NCBI GenBank assembly: GCA_009733715.1 | Contig: WMKJ01000024.1 | Location: 1 to 64,000 of the forward strand | Length of the DNA: 64,000 nucleotides | DNA from: Herpomyces periplanetae | Taxonomy: Eukaryota > Ascomycota > Laboulbeniomycetes > Herpomycetales > Herpomycetaceae | Direction: 5' to 3' | Part shown: positions 35,001 through 45,894 of the stretch, one piece after another | How the letters are laid out: each line of letters opens with the position of its first letter | How positions within the stretch are numbered: position 1 is the first letter of the stretch | Made by a program: the position numbers and the translations under genes | The notes under the pieces: generated by a model | The model's database searches: none | The model's input: only the letters and a program-made list of their open reading frames with translations | What the model was told of the DNA's origin: nothing

Positions 35001-35995
35001 GTCAAGTACGAAGAAATCAATCGGCGAAAAGATCGGGGAAGAGTAAAGAAAGGTTTTTAGGAGCTGGATTAATTGGATTATTAGGATTGGGAGGAATGGG
35101 ACAACGAGAAAAAGTTTTAAAGAGGGATGAAAGAATTGATCGCGAAGTGAAAAAGTTAGGGAATCGGGAAAATGAGATGGAGTGTCGTATTGAGAAAAAT
35201 CGATATTGTGTAGCGAGGAAGAATTATGATTCAGGATCATCGAGTGCAGGACAAATAGAGGTGTCTAAAAAGTATCCCGAAAGAGCCTTGATGCCACGAA
35301 TTCAGCATGCGGAGAAGAATGAGATTCGTCGACCGAGGGCGTCTGAACGGGCGAAGGAGATGTATGAGCGAAGTGAATCACGGAAAAAGGCCAAGTACGA
35401 AACACCGAATAAGAGTTGTGCTCGTAGGACTAAAATGGAAGAAGAGGATTATAGAATGGACAATCCAGCTGGTTATGTTAGGACCAGTTATCTTCAGCAC
35501 GGTCGGGACAAGACTAGTTCATGGGTTTACAGTATTAATTGTTCACCGCCTGGCTTTGACATGAGATGTGTGTCGGATTCAGAAGACGATTGTATGTTGG
35601 GAAATCCCCACGAAACACGAGATGCACACATAAATATGATACGACACCGGAAAAAGAGAAACATTTCATCAGATCAAATAATGTATCGAAGGCCATCCTT
35701 CGATTCGGATTCGATTAAATACAATTCAGGAGGGGGAGGGAATCAGAGGCAAAGCTACAAGTACGATAGCTATCACCATCTTCATCATCACCACCACAGA
35801 CATCACCATCACACTCGACGGCATCACCATCACCGGCATCATCAACATTCGGACAATTCTCATGCTCATGGCCATGGCCATGCTCATGTTCACGCCCACG
35901 CCCACGCCCACAATCATCATCACCATCACACTAGAGATCGAGAAAGACGTCGAGATGATCATTATTCTTGGCTGCGGAAGTTGGTTCGGGTATGA
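29085..35995 (+). CDS. Giant disordered Lys/Glu-rich protein with His-rich tail
   Basis: Function unknown. Two exons, 29085-29657 and 29816-35995, joined by a 158-nt intron (GTACAA to ATTAG, phase 0, CTGAT branch-like site), give 2,250 residues. Without the intron the frame is blocked by a stop that lies inside it. The N-terminal 200 residues are the only part with a folded look (SDVVSLRHFGLKLLASEILS). Next come Asn/Asp/Lys-rich segments with scattered Trp (GEATCPWGNVW, SAWGNKL, FSWDDGFDD). About 1,000 residues of Lys/Glu repeats follow, then an Arg/Ser-rich part, and a tail of His runs with alternating His-Ala/His-Gly just before the C-terminus. Large disordered proteins with Trp-Gly and Lys-rich blocks are known in filamentous fungi. 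The tail could bind metal; this is inference. It is convergent with VPS11, 87 bp away. Confidence 0.8.
35780..35937 (+). repeat. CAC/CAT codon tract encoding the His-rich tail
   Basis: Runs of CAT and CAC codons, interspersed with GCC/GCT and GGC, encode several blocks of four to five His and an alternating His-Ala/His-Gly stretch near the end of the giant protein. The tract is in frame throughout, so it looks maintained rather than a slipped microsatellite. Confidence 0.85.
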
Positions 35996-36082
35996 ATATA
36001 ATTGAGATTTATGTTTTAGCAGATTCCCGGATTGCCGGTCGCTGCAGGTGTTTGCGCCGGCCGTCGCCTACTTTGATATTTG

Positions 36083-38917
36083 TCAAACTTCTTCCGATAA
36101 TATTCCTCTTTCTATTAATCGCGTTAGTTGAAGAAATTTATCTCCCGACTTTCCCTTTGCCCCGGCTTGCAGTCGATTGTCTATACCAACACTGTCCTCA
36201 TCGACTAACTTGGGGAGATTTTCCTTCTTGCATATTCGGCATTTATATTCACCTTTTTCCCCATCTGTGCATGACATATGAAACGAGTGTTTGCAATAAA
36301 AGTGAACCGCCGGAAACTCCAAACTTTTCTGGCATCCCGAGCATCTGACATTATTTATCCATACACTACCATTATCTTTCATTTCTTTCATTTCTTTCTT
36401 CTGTTCATCCCCCAACTCTTCTAACCTCTTTATCTTAACTTCTTCCTCTTCTATTTCCCCCTTAATTCTCTCAATTTCCTCTCGCAAGTACTCCTTTATC
36501 ATTCCGATTTTACCCATCTTACTCGTCCCCAATATCGTTATAACCTGAATTGCCGTCAATATTCTCTCTTCTCTAATCTTGTTTAGAATATATTCCACTT
36601 CCTCTTTTCCTACTTCTTGCATAACTTTTTCGCTTCCTAATATGTACTTGATTGCTCCCACGTATATTTCCTTTTCAATATCTCCGTACTTTCGTACACA
36701 CTTCATAATACCTTTGGTATCATTTATCATTGTATAACTTCGAAATATGTCAATATATAATCCTTCTCGTTCTTGAATTAAAAAGTTTCCTTCATCAAAA
36801 TTCTCCAACTCTGATAACAAGGCCACCTTCGGCCAGTCTACCACTTTTTCTTCTTTAGTTACCAACTCTTTAGCCTTGTTGATCCACACTTCTTCCTTAA
36901 CTTCATTCCATCGTTTAACGTACAGTCCAAACAACATCGTGACTAACTCTCCCCTATACTGACTTTCTCTCAACTTTGACCATCCCAGACAGGCTTCAAC
37001 AAATCGAATAAATTCCATTGTGTATTCCATAAATGCCGTAAATATACGCCCTGGATAACTCACTTCATAATCGCAATACTCTCGTCCTTGTGCACAATAT
37101 TTCCCACTATAAACTTCCACCAGTAAGTCGCACGTTTCTTCCGGACACTTCTCCATAAATACTCCCGCAAATCTTTCCATACTTTTACATACTGCTTCAG
37201 CTCCCATACTTCGCATATACATAATAGCTTCTTTAAAGCGTTTGCAATCTTCAATTAATATTTCCACCACTAATTCATTCTCACCATACTTCTTCCCAAG
37301 GTATACGGCTTGTTCAAAAAATCCGCTAAGTCGGCACATCCCAATCACTACATCAACTTCAAAATCCCCTTCTTCACGACCCTTGATAAACTCTTCTAAT
37401 TTATCAACATTTTTTGTTTTGGCATAACAATTTAATAATAACATAGTATGATCACTCGTTCCTAATCCTCTCTCGTGCAACTCTTCGAGAAATCCAATCA
37501 AATTATGAATCTGTTGTGTATCAAGAAACTTTCCAATAACGTACGATGCTTCTGTCGTTGTAATCGCTCGTAAATATTGTTGCATTGCTGTATCATAATC
37601 TTGCTTTTCATATAAATAATCCCCATACTTCCGAAACACTTCATTGCGCATTTCAATACTCATTGAAACTCTTTGCGTTAAATTAATCGCAAGTACGTAC
37701 AAGTTTCGGCTGTACAGTACCCTCAACTTTTCCTCCATGCCTTTTTCCCTATACCCAATCACTCGATTATCTTGTGTCATCACGTACACTTTATCATTCA
37801 TGATAAACACATCCTTCACTTCCCCCATTACCGTACCTCTATATCCTACGAATTTAAGATCCGTATTCAAAATTATTACGTTCCATTTACCCGTCAATCC
37901 AGTCCCTTTCTCACATTCCTTTGACAGTATAACCACATAATCATTGAATACTGTAACTGATTTTTTCTCACACTCATACCCATAACTTCCACTCTTTCCA
38001 CGTGTGGTATAATATGATATTCCATCGTAACGACCTACAATTATATCCCGTCCATCATCATCCACTGCCATACATCCAATATCACATCCAACTTCATCCA
38101 GATCCCGTAACACTTGCCCAACTCCACGTCCCGTTATCAGTAATCTCGTTACTCTTCCCGTAGTAGTAATACATAATGTTGTAAATTGCCCGTTCACAAA
38201 CTCAATTCCCGTTACCGGCTCTTCCGATTCAAATACACTGCGCTGTCGAGTCCCACGATCATGTATAAGATCCCCTCTAACCACTGATATACTTCCATTA
38301 GCAAATCCTACCGCTATCTGTGATAAATCTTCCGTAACCGCAAACGCTGATACGGGAAATAGTCGTTTGCCGTTATGTATACTAATACTACTTAAGCAAC
38401 GAGCATTCCCCTTATTCCCCATAACCTTTGATGTATCCCAGATTTTAACTACTGGTTCACTATACAAATCTTCCCCAATCGTTGCTAAATATCCCTCTTT
38501 GCCAATTTGTTTAATATGTGCCACGCATCCCGTTTCATAAGCCTCAAACTCTCCGTACGCCTTGAATTCCCCCGTTACTATTACCACATGTCCATCCCCC
38601 ATCCCAAAGTATATCATACCATTCCCCGTACACATGCATCGATAATCAACAGCCTAAATCAGTATTATTAACATGTCAAATTGCTCGTTAGTATTCCATA
38701 CACTTGTAAATGTATATATGTAATTCAATAAATCTTTTTTCCACATTACCCAAACTTACCTCTCCCAAGCCCCAGTCTGTCTCATCACTCGCCTCTGTAC
38801 AAACTTCAAAAAATGGTAAAGATTTCCACTAAATGTACCCATCATTTTTCATTAGTTTCCTTTCCTCAATATCATTTTCCGTAGATTTCCCCGACTACCT
38901 ACCGGTGTCAACGCCAT
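36083..38917 (-). CDS. vps11: Vacuolar sorting protein Vps11/Pep5 (HOPS/CORVET core)
   Basis: Core subunit of the HOPS and CORVET tethering complexes, needed for vacuole and endosome fusion. Predicted 884 residues in three exons on the minus strand: a 15-nt start exon at 38903-38917, 38760-38828, and 36083-38653. Splice sites are GTAGGT/TTTAG and GTAAGT/TTTAG, all phase 0. Joined, the N-terminus reads MALTP-WKSLPFFEV, matching the W..F.FF start of Vps11. The N-terminal beta-propeller region is recognisable (GEDLYSEPVVKIWD, IAVGFANGSISVVRGDL). It is followed by the clathrin-like helical repeats (QQYLRAITTTEASYVIGKFL, LLLNCYAKTKNVDKLEEFIK) and a C-terminal RING starting near residue 799 (CSGCQKSLEFPAVHFYC, CKICKKE-like end). 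The 5' end depends on the microexon but fits the family well. It is head-to-head with the acyltransferase gene (296 bp). Confidence 0.94.
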
Positions 38918-39213
38918 TATTGTTAAATCTTCCTTTTGCCGTGTAAAAATCTCTCCATTGTGCTGCAACCTCCCTCAACCCTCTTCGAGTACCTGTCACG
39001 TGAACCACTCTTATTAACCCTTCTTCACCATAGATTAGTAAGATCGTCATGAGAATTTTTCGGGTAAAAGGCACCACGCGCTCAAGATATTTTAATGGGA
39101 GAAGAGAAGTTTTAAAAGAATATTTTATCCGATTTTACCTTGGTGTAATTGAATTGAGTCGTTCTACCATGGTAAATAAATCATTTTACAGATAATTTAA
39201 CTAAAATTTTACT

Positions 39214-40628
39214 ATGATCTCGTCAGTTCACCTTCCCAACGGACAAACTGTTGCTGCTAAGCGTGAAGGAAACTTGGTTCATTTTATCTTAAATCCTCCC
39301 CAACTTTCAACTTTTGTTTCAATTCCGCAAATTACTTGGTGTTCTTTCTACGGTCAATGTACAAATTCCCTTGATCATCAGTCAAATCCTTCCAGATTCC
39401 CTTCCCGTACCCAGGATCATTTTTATATAGCAACATGGCATGATAATATAATTGCCCCGCATAATACTCCTACCAATCATCCAACTCCACAATTTCCCTC
39501 AACCCAAATTCGTCCGTACATACCGGAAGTTCTAATTACTCTGGCCGCTTGGATATCAATGACATGGTACTTTCATTTGGAAACCCCCGATTTAAAAAAT
39601 TCCCTCGAAACCGGTACTCCTATTAGCAATTGGGAACTAGGCGTAGTAGGTAATGGCCTATTTGATAATATCTCTTATATTAATGCTATGGAACGCTTTG
39701 GTTTAGTATATCCCATCCCAAAACATCAGAATGTATCATTTCAGATTAATCAAGCTACCTTTTGGAATTTTAATATATGGAAATTATTCTACTGGTTAGA
39801 ATTATACTATCATCCTACTGATCCCTTAAAGCCTTTGTGTGACCGACGAGAAGTTTACCTAAATAATACCTTCTCCCTATCTTTCCCACTTCCCCAACTA
39901 TCACTTTTCAACTCTTACAATACGTCAGTTTACACTCATTCTAACAATGTTTTACACCCCATTCGGCCTAGCTCTCCATTTCCCGGCCAGACTATTTACA
40001 TTCGTTACATCCCAAGTTTACAACAATACATTTCATTTCGTACCATTCGTCCTAATAATTCATCATCACCCGGTGACGCTAATTTACTGTTAAAATGGAT
40101 GAATTGTGATCGGGTCGCAAAGTTTTGGGGAGTCCGGGGTAACTTGGACGCTCAAAAATCATTTTTGCGCCAGAAATTATCCCTTCCACATTCCTTTTCT
40201 CTTATTGGTTACTGGGATGATAAACCCTTTGGTTACTTTGAAGTTTATTGGGTTAAAGAAGACCTTCTAGGCCAGCGTATTGGTTACGACGTTGATAATT
40301 ATGATCGTGGATTTCACTGCCTAGTAGGTGAACAAGAGTTTCGTGGTGCCCATCGTGTCAAAGTGTGGATGACCTCGTTACTTCATTACTGCTTCCAGGA
40401 TGATCCTCGAACGCAAGCCGTTTATATGGAACCTCGTATTGACAACTCAACGTGCGTGACTCCAATGGCAAATCTCGGTGATTTTTACATACTAATCAAC
40501 ACCTTTTTAGGATATCCAAGTATTGTCTAGATATTGGCTTTGCTAATATTTGCCCGTTAAATATGGGTCACAAAATGGCAAACTTAATGAAATATCACCG
40601 TTTGGCTTGGTCCGCTCCAGCCTTATGA
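39214..40628 (+). CDS. Siderophore-type N-acyltransferase (SidF/SidL, AceI family)
   Basis: Predicted 451 residues in two exons, 39214-40451 and 40511-40628. The 59-nt intron starts GTGCGT, has a TACTAATC branch site and ends TTTAG. Splicing is needed to complete the domain: it converts EPRIDNST into EPRIDNST-ISKYCLDIGF and adds the conserved C-terminal Lys/His-rich strand. The family (IucB/MbtK/SidF acetyl- or acyltransferases) N-acylates hydroxyornithine or hydroxylysine during hydroxamate siderophore synthesis. The GNAT core shows GYFEVYWVKEDLLG, the family motif around RGAHRVKVWMTSLLHY, and FQDDPRTQAVYMEPRIDN. The N-terminus VHLPNGQTV is also shared by fungal members. No ornithine hydroxylase or NRPS gene is near, so it is unclear whether it works in a stand-alone siderophore route. 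Confidence 0.9.
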
Positions 40629-40895
40629 AATGCATTGTAGTTCTGCTCTTCCTGCATTTGAATGACCCTCCATCAGTTACCGTTCGTATTCAAACAAAAC
40701 CCGGCTGCAACTAATCGGCTAACGTTCTTAGTACGATACATTCGACCAAACTTATTAACCTTTTTAGAAGCATATCCCATAAAGCGGGGTTCGCTCACTT
40801 ACAATTCCACACCCTTAATACCCACCCAAACCAATGTGGCCATAGACCGTTCTTCGTGACAATCTCTCGTACTTCTTTACGTTAATACATTCAAT

Positions 40896-41925
40896 ATGAC
40901 AGACGATATTATGCGCGACTTTCTCAACTACACTGCATGTGATGTAAGTTCTGTTAACCTAGTATGCTTACCATCCGACCAAAATTTAACAAGTTGAATA
41001 AACTGAACCAACGGCCATTCCCCATATAGATTTCTGATGCTTTGCTAAAACTGGGTGTACCGGGCGCGGGATTTTTGCCCAACATATGTAAGTTGAAGCA
41101 AGCTTGCGCTAGTTTTTCACAATCAGGCATCCCATGTTTATTTTATCCAGTACCTATTACAAAATACGGACAATCCGATCAACCTACAATAGCTCGTGCG
41201 CAAACGGTGCTATTTGGAAGTAAAACTAGACCTGAAGATTACGGGCACACGATGAACCTACCTGAACTTCCAATCAACTCTAGACCTTCAGTAACCGAAC
41301 CACTAAGAATTCCGGCAAATTATCCATTAGCAGATTTATGTCATCCTAATTCGGTTATGGTACTAAAACAACCAAAGGAACAAAATTGTGCAGTATTAGG
41401 AGGTATAATGGTAGCCAGAATGAAGTACTTGGGCGTTAGAGGTGTAGTTGTTGAAGGAAGGGTTAGAGACATTACTGAACTTGAAGCATGCAAGATGCCT
41501 GTAAGTAAGTGTTAAGCAACAAAGCTTTCCAATGAATACTGATATAAGATAGATATGGGCAAGTAATGTGTCTAGCGTAGGTATGGGGGCTGAAGCCAAA
41601 CCAATAGCAGTAAATGTCGAGATGAATATTGGTGGCACAAAGGTTAATACGGTACGTTGAAAATAGTGTAGTAGGCCCCGAATTAGAGATTTTGTGAGTA
41701 GTAAATTACGACGCGATTCAACTAACATGTCTAATCTAGGGTGATGTGATATTTTTGGATCCTGCAAATTACGCTGCAGTATGTATTCCACTGGCCTTGG
41801 TTGAGCGCGTTAGACGTGGATTACCACGATTGTGTGAAATGGACGAACGTGTCATGGAGGAAGTGAGAAACGGAGAAACCGTTTTTAACGCATTTAAAAA
41901 ATATCGTTACAAAATCTCATTGTAA
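40896..41925 (+). CDS. RraA-like protein (HMG aldolase/oxaloacetate decarboxylase family)
   Basis: RraA-fold protein related to 4-hydroxy-4-methyl-2-oxoglutarate aldolase and yeast YER010C, which act as pyruvate-forming aldolases or oxaloacetate decarboxylases. Exons: 40896-40943, 41030-41087, 41151-41500, 41553-41651 and 41740-41925, giving 246 residues, the usual size. The second intron (41088-41150, GTAAGT to TCCAG) is 63 nt and has no in-frame stop; if retained it would add 21 residues in a spot where relatives have none. Key motifs are ISDALLKLGVPGAGFLP, the active-site core GGIMVARMKYLGVRGVVVEG-RVRD with the conserved Arg and Asp, and GDVIFLDPANYAAVCIP. It lies 267 bp after the acyltransferase gene on the same strand. 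The substrate is not settled by sequence. Confidence 0.88.
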
Positions 41926-42307
41926 TATGCATGGCAATATACACAAACCAATGTCTCAAAATTATAAAGTGCAACAACTCCATCCTAAATAAAATTGTAA
42001 TTTAGATATTCAGAGGAAAAAAAATTTATCTTTAACCAGAAAATAATTTTCGCACAAAAAAGTTCGCGATGCAGTCACGTGGCTTACATAACAACAGGGG
42101 AAAACTGTTTTTCCGAGATTATGTAATGGAAGGGGCTTCGAGGGTTTTTGGCGTTGAACGCTCGCTGCGACAATCCAGACCGAAAGTGTAATGGAGATCT
42201 TCCTTGGATAAATGATTAATTATTGCAAAGTGTGGTATATATATATTTTTCTATGTGGATCTTGAAATTTTGATTAATTTAATGAATTTATCACATAGAT
42301 TTCAACT
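41926..42307. promoter_or_regulatory. Promoter region of the complex I 51 kDa gene
   Basis: A 382-bp AT-rich gap with GTCACGTG at 42074-42081, about 230 bp upstream of the start codon, and an AT-run TATATATATTTTTC near 42,240. No coding potential is seen. Confidence 0.45.
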
Positions 42308-43995
42308 ATGCCCAGCTGGAATGGCTCATGGCTCGTACGGTCCAGTTACCGGTCGCGTGGTATAAATGATGCATTTACACGATCCGCCGACACAGAATCA
42401 CCAACTCTTTGTACATTGTTAAAAAGACGTTTTGCTCATCAAATTCGAGGTTTGGCAACATCCACGGAATCCGTTGCACACACTCGTCATTATGGTGGTT
42501 TGAAAGACATTGATCGTATATTCACAAATCTTTACGGAAAACATGATTGGCGTCTCAAAGCTGCCATAAACCGTGGTGATTGGTATAAAACTAAAGAAAT
42601 AGTACTGAAAGGTCATGATTGGGTATGTGTTAACTTTAGTATTCAACTTTTCATCGTTATGCATACGTATTGACTATTATCCTATTTGTATAGATCATCA
42701 ACGAGATCAAGACTTCGGGTCTTCGAGGTCGGGGTGGTGCAGGCTTTCCTTCAGGGTTAAAATGGGTTGGTCATCCCTTTGTACTATTGATTTGTAAAAT
42801 TCTAAAAATCTTTTAACCGGCTAATACACATATTTAGTCGTTCATGAATTATAAAGGATGGGAAAATGAAAATAAACCAAGATACGTCGTAATCAACGCT
42901 GATGAGGGGGAACCTGGAACTTGCAAAGATCGTGAAATTATGCGTAAAGATCCTCACAAGCTTATTGAAGGCTGTCTCATCGCAGGACGTGCCATGAACG
43001 CTACGGCTGCGTATATTTACATTCGCGGAGAATTTTATCTCGAAGCAACTGTGCTACAGGAGGCTATATATGAGGCATACAAAGCAGGGTTGATTGGAAA
43101 AAATGCTTGTGGTTCGGGTTACGATTTTGACATATATATTCATCGGGGTATGGGAGCCTATGTCTGTGGTGAGGAAACTTCCCTCATCGAATCCCTAGAG
43201 GGAAAACCTGGTAAACCACGCTTGAAACCCCCCTTTCCTGCGTCGATTGGGCTTTTTGGATGTCCATCTACAGTAACCAACGTGGAAACCGTCGCCGTTG
43301 CTCCGACCATATGTCGCCGTGGTGGTTCGTGGTTTGCGTCATTCGGACGCGAAAAGAACTCCGGTACCAAACTTTTTTGTATTTCCGGTCATGTTAATTC
43401 CCCTTGTACGGTCGAGGAGGAAATGTCAATTTCTCTCCGCGAGTTAATTGATCGTCATTGTGGTGGTGTACGTGGAGGATGGGACAATTTGCTTGCCGTC
43501 ATTCCTGGTGGATCATCCACTCCAGTATTACCCGCTTCAATGTGTGGTGATCAAATAATGGATTTTGATGCATTAAAAGATTCTCAGTCAGGTTTAGGTA
43601 CGGCTGCTGTGATTGTCATGGATAAATCTACCGACATTATTCGTGCAATAAGTCGTTTATCTCATTTTTACAGGCATGAAAGTTGTGGACAGTGTACTCC
43701 TTGCCGTGAAGGATCCAAATGGACCGATCAAATTATGAAACGCTTTGAGAAGGGTACAGCTCGTCAGCGCGAAATTGATATGCTTCAAGAATTAACCAAA
43801 AATGTGGAGGGACATACTATTTGTGCACTGGGAGAAGCCTTTGCCTGGCCTATTCAAGGGTTAATTCGCCATTTTCGTCCCGTTCTAGAGGATCGAATCC
43901 GTCAAAATACCGTAGCAAGTGGTGGTGGGGCTCTGGCTGGTGGATGGGATTATGATGCTGCTAAGAAGGGGTCTTTGATAGCTCCTGGTCAGTGA
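42308..43995 (+). CDS. NADH:ubiquinone oxidoreductase 51 kDa subunit (NDUFV1)
   Basis: The NADH- and FMN-binding subunit of mitochondrial complex I, carrying 4Fe-4S cluster N3. It is the entry point of electrons into the chain. Predicted 514 residues in three exons: 42308-42622, 42694-42765 and 42838-43995, with small phase-0 introns (GTATGT/TATAG and GTTGGT/TTTAG). The N-terminus is Arg/Ser-rich without acids, fitting a mitochondrial presequence. Visible motifs are [14 protein letters not shown] (recreated by splicing; NADH site), [16 protein letters not shown] (FMN site), [17 protein letters not shown], and the cluster ligands C412, C415 and C418 in [11 protein letters not shown] plus C458 in HTICALGEA. 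The spacing matches the human subunit. Presence of this gene rules out yeasts that lack complex I. Confidence 0.97.
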
Positions 43996-45894
43996 GATGA
44001 ATAGTTTATTATTAAGATGTTGAAATGCATACAAAACACCAATAATTTGTATGAGTTTTGTAACGTGAACAGTTCATCTACTCGAAAGTGTCTTCTTTTG
44101 TTGGAGGTTTTGTTATGTTAGCTTTAAAAAAGTATTATTTGGCCGTCCTACGTTAACTTTTTACTTGATTTTGTTAACATAATTGATAATGGGTATGAAT
44201 GAAGTTTTTCTCGTACCTGATCAACTTGATGATTTTTGCATACCATTAAATTTGGTCAGATGAGATTATGTGGCAACATGCACATGGGAATACTGTTGCC
44301 GAGTATTTCCGATAGTTATGGTTAAGCTGATTATAATAGAGAATGATAGAGCCTTATTTGATTTTCAATTTGTAGAAACAGAGGGTTAACTTTACCCAAT
44401 TCATTAGAACAATAGTATTATGTGACAATGAGTATACAAGAAAAATCGAGATACGGTAGATTGTATTGCCCGGATAATAATGAAACGTGACCAAAGTTTG
44501 CAAGATAATTCATTTGTTTATCAGCCGCGAATAAAATTTCATAATTAGTCCATTAAATATTGTAAAAGTAAAATAAACCTCAAGAACATAACTTACTTTC
44601 TCCCCAAAATCTTTTCGTCCCTCGCCATTTTCCTCCCTTTTACCCAAACAGGAAATTGTCCCGCTTCCAGATTTCTGATTATGTCAGCCTTGCGTCATAG
44701 CACCCTGGCCAACACTGACAAACTGTTTTAAAGTGGGTGGGTGTAACAAGAGACCTTGATGAGTTGATTCAAGCACATTTTGCCCCATGACATATCGGAA
44801 GTTTTTTTCTTCATACCAGCTGCTGTATAAATGATGATTTATTGGTGTGTACATTTCCCGTCAACAAGTCATTATATTCCACGCTCTTTTATTTCCCCTC
44901 CATCAACTTTTCCTCTCCCTCCCATCCCCCATCCCAGCCCACGTGACCATGATTTGTTACGTAAGCGCTGCGGATGCGATGTTTTTGCGGCCGGATTAAT
45001 AGAGCGCGTGCGCCGGGGCTTGCGCGTGTTTTTCCCGTGTGAAAATCTTTTCGAGTTCGGCTAAGTTTCATGCCATCTCTCTTCCCCGTCCATCCTACAT
45101 CACGCTTTTTCACTCCACGATTATTCTACCCTTCTTATCTACTACCTTCTACATCACATATCTTCTTTTCTCTTTTCTATCATTCCCCTATTATCGGTTC
45201 CGTTAACCTTGTCTTGTCCATCTTTTTCCCCCTCCAAGATCTCATTGTCCATCATTTACTCGCTTGCGCAAACCCTACATTTTACTCCTCCCTTGAACTT
45301 TCATCTCTCCCAATATTATCGCTTCTTCTTTAATTATCTTCTCAATTTCTCCGGGATTTTATCCGTCATTTATTATACCCCTTCAATATATCTTCTCTCT
45401 TCTCCCAGAATCTTCCTCTTAACCCTACCCGTCAATTTTCCCTCCTTCCCTTCCGTCCTTACGCGCTTAATCCAAAATCCTTCCCCTTACGCTATTCCTC
45501 TTCATCATCTAGCTCGTCTCCCTCCACAAATTGCTCCTTTTACTTATAACACTTCAAATCTTCCCTCTTCTTACTCTTCCATTTCAACCTTCCTCTCCCA
45601 CTCTCATAATCACACCCCCCCGCGCCCGCACGCGCCATCCTTATCACCTAATTTGTTTACAGCCTCATTTGTGGCTGATTAGGTGGGGCTTGTTGTCGTG
45701 TCATCTTACTGCGATTTTCTTTCTCTTCGGTTTCCTCCTCTTTTACAATCTTCTTCAACTTTCTACCCCAAATCTCTCCCTACCTCCTCCGAACCTTCAT
45801 AATTCAAGTTTAAATATCTTTTTGGGGATCATTTTATCTTCTAACTCTGTAATTTTGTATTTATTTCCTTATCACTCACCCTACATTCTTCGGC
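43996..45894. other. Intergenic with a long pyrimidine-rich leader of NUP98
   Basis: No gene is supported. From about 44,860 to 45,890 the + strand is strongly C/T-rich and directly precedes the NUP98 start codon, so it is probably a long leader or promoter. CACGTG lies at 44940-44945. Several C/T-driven frames of 80-160 codons, one of which overlaps the NUP98 start codon, could act as upstream frames but have no protein character. Confidence 0.55.
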
